64,000 nucleotides of DNA from Psococerastis gibbosa (lineage: Eukaryota > Arthropoda > Insecta > Psocodea > Psocidae), in NCBI GenBank assembly GCA_963971405.1, contig OZ020484.1, forward strand, positions 16,430,001-16,494,000, given 5' to 3'. The position numbers were made by a program, and so were the translations under genes. Positions 60,401 to 64,000 of this stretch are shown here, piece by piece. The notes below the pieces were generated by a model. It made no database searches. It was not told the DNA's origin and worked only from the letters and a program-made list of their open reading frames with translations. How positions within the stretch are numbered: the stretch's first letter is position 1; every line of letters starts with the position of its first letter.

Positions 60401-60922
60401 TCAACTCCAGGCTTCTATCATGGACCACCAAAACTCGGCTCTATAAAACCCTAGTACTACCGGTTCTGCTATATGGCGCGGAAGCTTGGACGCTAACATC
60501 CAGGGAATGCGACGCACTGCGAGTGTTCGAGAACAAGATGCTCAGGCGGATTTTTGGTGGGATCATTGAGGACGGCAACTACAGAGCTAGAACCAACGCA
60601 GAAATTCACGCCCTATACAAATCAGCTAGTGTCTTGGATCGTCTCAGGGGGCAGCGACTCCAATGGATAGGTCATGTAGCGAGAATGGACCCCTCCAGAG
60701 CAGCACGCGCTGTATGGGAGGCTCACTTGACCGAACCCAGACCCCTGGGAAGGCCAAGGAAGAGGTACCAGGACCAGATGGCGGATGACGTCCAAAAAAT
60801 GGGCTTGCACCCAGAAACGTGGCGGACGGTGGCTTGTGATCGAGCGGAATGGAGAGGCATAGTACGTGCGGCCAAAAGTCCCCATGGGCTGTTAGCGCCA
60901 CCCTAAGTCAAGTTAAGTCAAG
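57482..60922 (+). mobile_element. Full-length RTE-like non-LTR retrotransposon with 11-bp target duplication
   Basis: tcactcgtatg occurs at 57471-57481 and again at 60923-60933, exactly bounding a 3441-bp element. It has a GC-rich 5' UTR of 494 bp, a single ORF, and a 3' UTR of about 20 bp made of aagtc/aagtt repeats instead of poly(A). One APE+RT ORF, almost no 3' UTR and a short-repeat tail fit the RTE clade; another jockey-superfamily clade remains possible. The intact ORF and perfect target duplication indicate a recent insertion. It landed near the 3' end of a copy of the (TGTC) dispersed repeat. Confidence 0.9.
57976..60906 (+). CDS. LINE endonuclease-reverse transcriptase, 976 aa, apparently intact
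   Basis: A single open frame with an N-terminal apurinic-type endonuclease: GTWNVRSL (17-24), QEARW with catalytic Glu49, GDFNA (154-158) and SDHH (249-252). A central reverse transcriptase follows: NKSPGVDGIPAELLK, FIDFSKAYD (615-623) with the first catalytic Asp617, GVKQGDGLSPLLFNL, and YADD (714-717). The C-terminal region has RLRGQRLQWIGHVARM and GRPRKR, typical of RTE/jockey-type elements. All catalytic residues expected from these motifs are present. The enzyme nicks target DNA and reverse transcribes the element RNA at the nick (target-primed reverse transcription). No frameshift or stop is seen. The ATG at 57976 is the first in the frame and sits upstream of the endonuclease motif. 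Confidence 0.93.
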   Translation: MPRIPNDFMTTTAKRFGTWNVRSLRKTGSFETVTKVLQDYNIGLCAIQEARWPGQGSYRNLGFSLFYSGDDQGRQILGTAFLISDKLLCNVLNFYPVNSRLCVLRLKGRFQNVTIINCHAPTEDSAEEDKDAFYDVLEQSIANVPSFDVKLVIGDFNAKLGRETIWQPNVGRYSLHDNTNNNGTRLASFAVSAGLYVKSTMFNHKDVHKETWISPDGNTKNQIDHILACRRHQRSITDVRSFRGADGDSDHHLVGFDFRHRIAAPVANRGTKTPTWDLDKLKTNQDKSAFQIELLNRFEALSNEANCDKLWEDIKEAVAKSADRILGRRPRRKKAWFNARCQTAIENRRIARQAFLSDNSKRIDYLNVRRQTCTCLKREKRRFLNEKMRSIETNRVANNGREMYRTIGGMQGKRQRLSAIRDVDGNLLNNPHEALEQWRYYFQTLLNVEHEEEEEEGEPPIYQTAEIQINPPTREEIVLALAMLKNNKSPGVDGIPAELLKQGGEAIVDRIHQLILQIWHEERIPQEWNVSVITPVFKKGDRTLCNNYRGISLLTTGYKVFSNILLLRLRPYAEEVIGDYQAGFRRNRSTTDQLFTLRQILEKCWEHNLKVHNVFIDFSKAYDSIARDKMWTILDEFGVPRKLRKMTQVCVEGSRARVKADGGLSAPFDVATGVKQGDGLSPLLFNLVLEKCTRKAREMRGGVTVGNNIKILGYADDLNVISHTKTEVDALVVSIEEEARKVGLKINVEKTKYLQVSRHPCPPQQGRFEEVEEFRYLGSVMTRDNRVRADVISRIKAANVAYFQTRPLFNSRLLSWTTKTRLYKTLVLPVLLYGAEAWTLTSRECDALRVFENKMLRRIFGGIIEDGNYRARTNAEIHALYKSASVLDRLRGQRLQWIGHVARMDPSRAARAVWEAHLTEPRPLGRPRKRYQDQMADDVQKMGLHPETWRTVACDRAEWRGIVRAAKSPHGLLAPP

Positions 60923-60933
60923 TCACTCGTATG

Positions 60934-62043
60934 GTCCTTTTACAATAAAATGAATGGATATCACCTTGTATAAAATGAAAAGTATATTACAATTGCATCT
61001 TGTGCATGCAAACTGCACAAATATTATTAGCTGTACTATATAACCCTGTTTTATGGAGAACAAAAGGAATTAAAGAATAAAAAGGAATGAGCATTCTGGC
61101 AACAGCGTTTTCCAGGAATTGCAAATGTCCGAGTTGAATTCTGTTCAAAAACATTCAACGTAAAATTCCGACACTCCTTCGACGCTTTAATGGCTTAATC
61201 AAACTTTCCATGGTCACTACTGATTTTTTAAGAAGACGCAGTTACCATGTGCTTAGCTTTCATCCCTGAAATGATAGTTATACGTCCCAGGGGGAAAGCT
61301 GCACATCGCTCTTTATTACCGACTGATACTGAGCGCAAGTGCGGCAGCTACCCTTCCTGAAAACTACCCCAGTACCACAGCACTTTTTATTTCACGGCAT
61401 TTGAAATGGTCGTCACCGAACTGTTATCAAGCTTTTTCTATTTCAAATGTATTGAGGCTATTGCGTCTTTTTTTTCTAAGTCCAGACCAGTCGGGTTTGG
61501 TAGAGGCAGCCTTATTTTAACCCGGTTCGTCACCTTTTCGTAGCCCGAGGCTTCACACTGTGTCCCTCTGGTTAAACCCTTTTAGTCTACGGCCACACGA
61601 GCATTTTTCACGCAGTAGTATTATAGTAGCTTATTTTTCCGCTGCTTGCAAGTACCGCTCGTGTATGGCCACACGTGCGTTTTTTCACACAGTAATGTAG
61701 CCACTTTTCCCGCTGCTTGAAGTCTGGTAGTTCAGGTAGTCAGGTAGCTGCTGTGGTAGGTAGCCCCTGTACTAAGGCCTGTGTTTGCTTCGCTTCGCAA
61801 TCATCCCCGTAGCGTAGCCACTCAGACGTCTCAACTGTCGGTAGTTATAACCGTCTCACAAACATGCCAACACCCATCAGACCTGCCAGTGTTAGCAAAT
61901 TCTGACAGGTATTTCCACAGTCTCTGTCATGTAGACGATTATTGATGACATCAAACACAGCAGCATCAGTACACAACACAGTATTCAGGTTGTCCACTTT
62001 AACAATTTTTCAAGTGAGAGATTCCGCACAAGCTGTGCTGATG
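60934..62043. other. No gene seen
   Basis: Imperfect repeat of cggccacacgagcatttttc / tggccacacgtgcgtttttt at about 61590 and 61668 (period about 75). Otherwise unique. Confidence 0.5.
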
Positions 62044-62051
62044 GCTTACTT

Positions 62052-62366
62052 CAGCGGCTCCCAAACCTTTTTGTCCGTGGACCACTAGGTTATTTTATGA
62101 CTTTCCGTGGGTCACCATGGCTGTGACAGGAAAATCGTCAAATTCTAGGACCAAGATCAAGTAGTTTGCGCCTACAATTAGCATAGGAGCTAATATTTGA
62201 TTACATGTTTGGGACTGATATCGGTTAGATTTTATGGTTCAGTGACTTGCTGTATTTTACTTCTAATTGCTGTTTTATTTTCTTATTTCATACTTTGCTC
62301 CGTGGACCACCTGATATATGTCTGTGGACCACCGGTGGTCCATGGACAACAGTTTTGGAACCCCTG
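62052..62366. mobile_element. hAT (Charlie-like) non-autonomous element, 315 bp
   Basis: Ends cagcggctcccaaacctttt and (complement) caggggttccaaaactg; flanks gcttactt (62044-62051) and gcttacat (62367-62374). Inside, gtggaccacc/ggtggtccac motifs form a hairpin near the right end. A left-half copy lies inverted at 56000-56119. Confidence 0.88.
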
Positions 62367-62496
62367 GCTTACATCGACTTAGGAGAAGCTAGTTTTCAAT
62401 TTATTTCTGCAATTCATTTCAATTCTTCTTCTTCTTCAAATGTAAATGAGAGATGAATACTATAATATTGCATTTTGTTGCTGAGAGTCTTCTGCA

Positions 62497-62800
62497 CCTT
62501 GTAATGCCTCTTCTATCGAAGATTGGCGATCAACATGACAGTTGTAGTCATGATGACTATACTAAGGAATTGTGATGCAGTGGTTTCCCGTTGCCTTCTG
62601 CATCCTTATGCCGTTGACTCCTCATTGAGTTCCTCCACCTTCGGGGCCAGTTTCCCAACCACAGGACAAGTACAAAAGAGTGCCCGGCACAGAAAAGACT
62701 GTGTCTTTTCCTTATCAAACTCGGTCCCCCATCTCTTCAGTCGAGATACCTACATTACTCTCCCCGTCAAAGTTGAGGTCATGTTCAGTTTTTAGGTTTT
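62497..62800 (-). repeat. LINE-derived 3' repeat, copy 1 (minus strand)
   Basis: Shares cccgttgccttctgcatcct and the surrounding 250 bp with 63547-63890. Its low-coordinate end, gcctcttctatcgaagattg, matches the end of the minus-strand LINE at 14795. In reverse complement it gives a MLIANLR-like LINE C-terminal end. Confidence 0.55.
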
Positions 62801-62817
62801 CAGTAGTTATCATATTC

Positions 62818-62992
62818 CTCGAAAACGCTGGAAGGACGAGTTTGAAACTGACCTTCGCGAGTTGGGAGTCCGTACAGCTTTGTACAAAATCGAGATGACT
62901 GAAAGAGTGTTGTCTAGCAGGCCAAAGCTCATCAAGGGCTGTAGACGTTACAAGAAGAAGAAGAAGAAGAAGAAGAAGAAGAAGAAGAAGAC
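62818..62992 (+). pseudogene. LINE 3' end fragment with long (GAA)n tail
   Basis: RKRWKDEFETDLRELGVR-like codons, then a short internal loss, then a SSRPKLIKGC-like shifted end and a run of about fourteen GAA/AGA units (62951-62990). It is the third copy of the family at 12466 and 20742, the most truncated at its 5' end. Confidence 0.6.
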
Positions 62993-63546
62993 GCTTAGCA
63001 ATAAAATGCAATAGTATTATTTATCTCTCTCTCTCTCATCAGATATTTATTTGACCATCCTGTCCTATATTCGAAGGTCAATAACAGAGGCAAAATGCAA
63101 TTGAATTGATTGAATTGAAAACGACTTTATTGCAAAAAAAAAAAAAAAAAAAAAGCGAACAATAAGACTATAAAGTCTTCTTTTCATGCTAAAAACAAAA
63201 ATAGCAATAGCTGAAAGGCAGTAAAAAATGCCAACATATAAGAGGCCGAAGCCAACATTATCACACCCCTTGTTCCAATTGTAAGCGATATACACATGAC
63301 GTATATAGAGTTGCTCCACGTGGAAGAGCTGAATTAAAAGAATCACACCCAGCGCCCAACTAATCAAATCAGCAAACCAAAGATGAGCAATAACAAATTG
63401 AATTAATATCACTGACTTCGTTTACTGAAATTGCCGAGGGAAGGGGTACACTTTTATTGCATTAGAGGGAAAGTGGAAGAGGAACTGTTGGAACAACTGA
63501 ATGGTGCAAGCCTTGCTCCTTGTAGATTTGTTGAAACATCTTCCTC

Positions 63547-63890
63547 TTCAAATGTCTCTTCTATATCGAAAATTGGCAATGATCATGGCAATTGTAGTCG
63601 TAGGGACTAGGGAATTGTAATGGAGTGGTTTCCGTTTCCCGTTGCCTTCTGCATCCTTATGCCGTTGACTCTTCATTCAGTTCCTCAATAGCTAGTTTAC
63701 CAACCACAGGACAAAAGAGTGCCCTGCATATCTTATCTTATCTTATCTTATCGCTTATCCCTGCTCAAAATCGGTCCCCCATCTGTTCAGTCGCCACTAC
63801 GCCCTTCCATCTTCACCACGAGAAGGTACAGATTAGAGATTTTCGCATCTCCGCCTCTGAGACCACTACTGAGAAACTCAGGTACATTGA
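63547..63890 (-). repeat. LINE-derived 3' repeat, copy 2 (minus strand)
   Basis: Direct copy of 62497-62800 about 1.05 kb away, with several small gaps and a (TCTTA)n run at 63730-63752. Both copies lack any open coding frame. Confidence 0.5.
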
Positions 63891-64000
63891 AGCATAGAAA
63901 AGCATAATAGTTGTTAAAGAAGCAGACTACCCCCCCCCCCCCCCCCCCCCCGCCAGGCTGACACTGACAGAGTTGCTTAAAGCTGAAATGCTGAAATCAG

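Overview
The window is metazoan nuclear DNA, most likely arthropod and possibly a hemipteran-type insect. It has short exons with GT..AG introns, an AT-rich background, and a very heavy load of hAT-type MITEs, foldback elements, SINEs and 5'-truncated LINEs. There are no operons, ribosome binding sites or prokaryotic features. The arthropod call rests mainly on two short plus-strand exons (45596-45677 and 51902-52019). They encode consecutive parts of the DNA-binding domain of a COE/EBF transcription factor (Drosophila knot/collier), with insect-like residues such as GPLLAVSDN and [10 protein letters not shown]. The species cannot be named from the sequence.

Genes. (1) COE/knot: two internal exons on the plus strand, 6.2 kb apart. 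I found none of the upstream or downstream COE exons in the window, so both outer introns appear to run past its edges. (2) A five-exon minus-strand gene (3056-6766) that I assembled by splice-site phase matching. It encodes a predicted 756-residue protein with a signal peptide, no cysteine in the mature part, many N-glycosylation sequons and no domain I recognise. If the missing COE exons really lie outside the window, this gene sits antisense inside a very large COE intron.

Layout. 1-3.05 kb: repeats, including one hAT MITE and a full minus-strand copy of a (TGTC)n-containing dispersed repeat. 3.05-6.8 kb: the secreted-protein gene. 7.4-45.6 kb: transposon-rich DNA interpreted as COE intron, with foldbacks (7.5, 23.9, 32.7, 35.3, 36.7 kb), hAT MITEs, several LINE 3' ends, a decayed RTE-like reverse transcriptase (11.27-12.47 kb), two SINE families and a 0.6-kb tandem array (22.2-22.8 kb). 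45.6-52.0 kb: the two COE exons with their shared intron. 52.0-64.0 kb: probably the next COE intron, holding an apparently intact full-length RTE-like LINE (57482-60922, 976-codon ORF, 11-bp target duplication).

How the parts relate. Most of the window can be read as nested insertions. At least a dozen hAT-type elements have intact or near-intact 8-bp target site duplications. Two of these insertions can be checked against an uninterrupted copy of the host repeat elsewhere in the window. One hAT derivative (48143-48813) keeps the end of a hAT transposase reading frame, pointing to the source of the MITEs. The least conventional element is a 216-bp insertion (32198-32413) in which a tRNA-like cloverleaf sits as the loop of a long perfect hairpin, bounded by 12-bp direct repeats.
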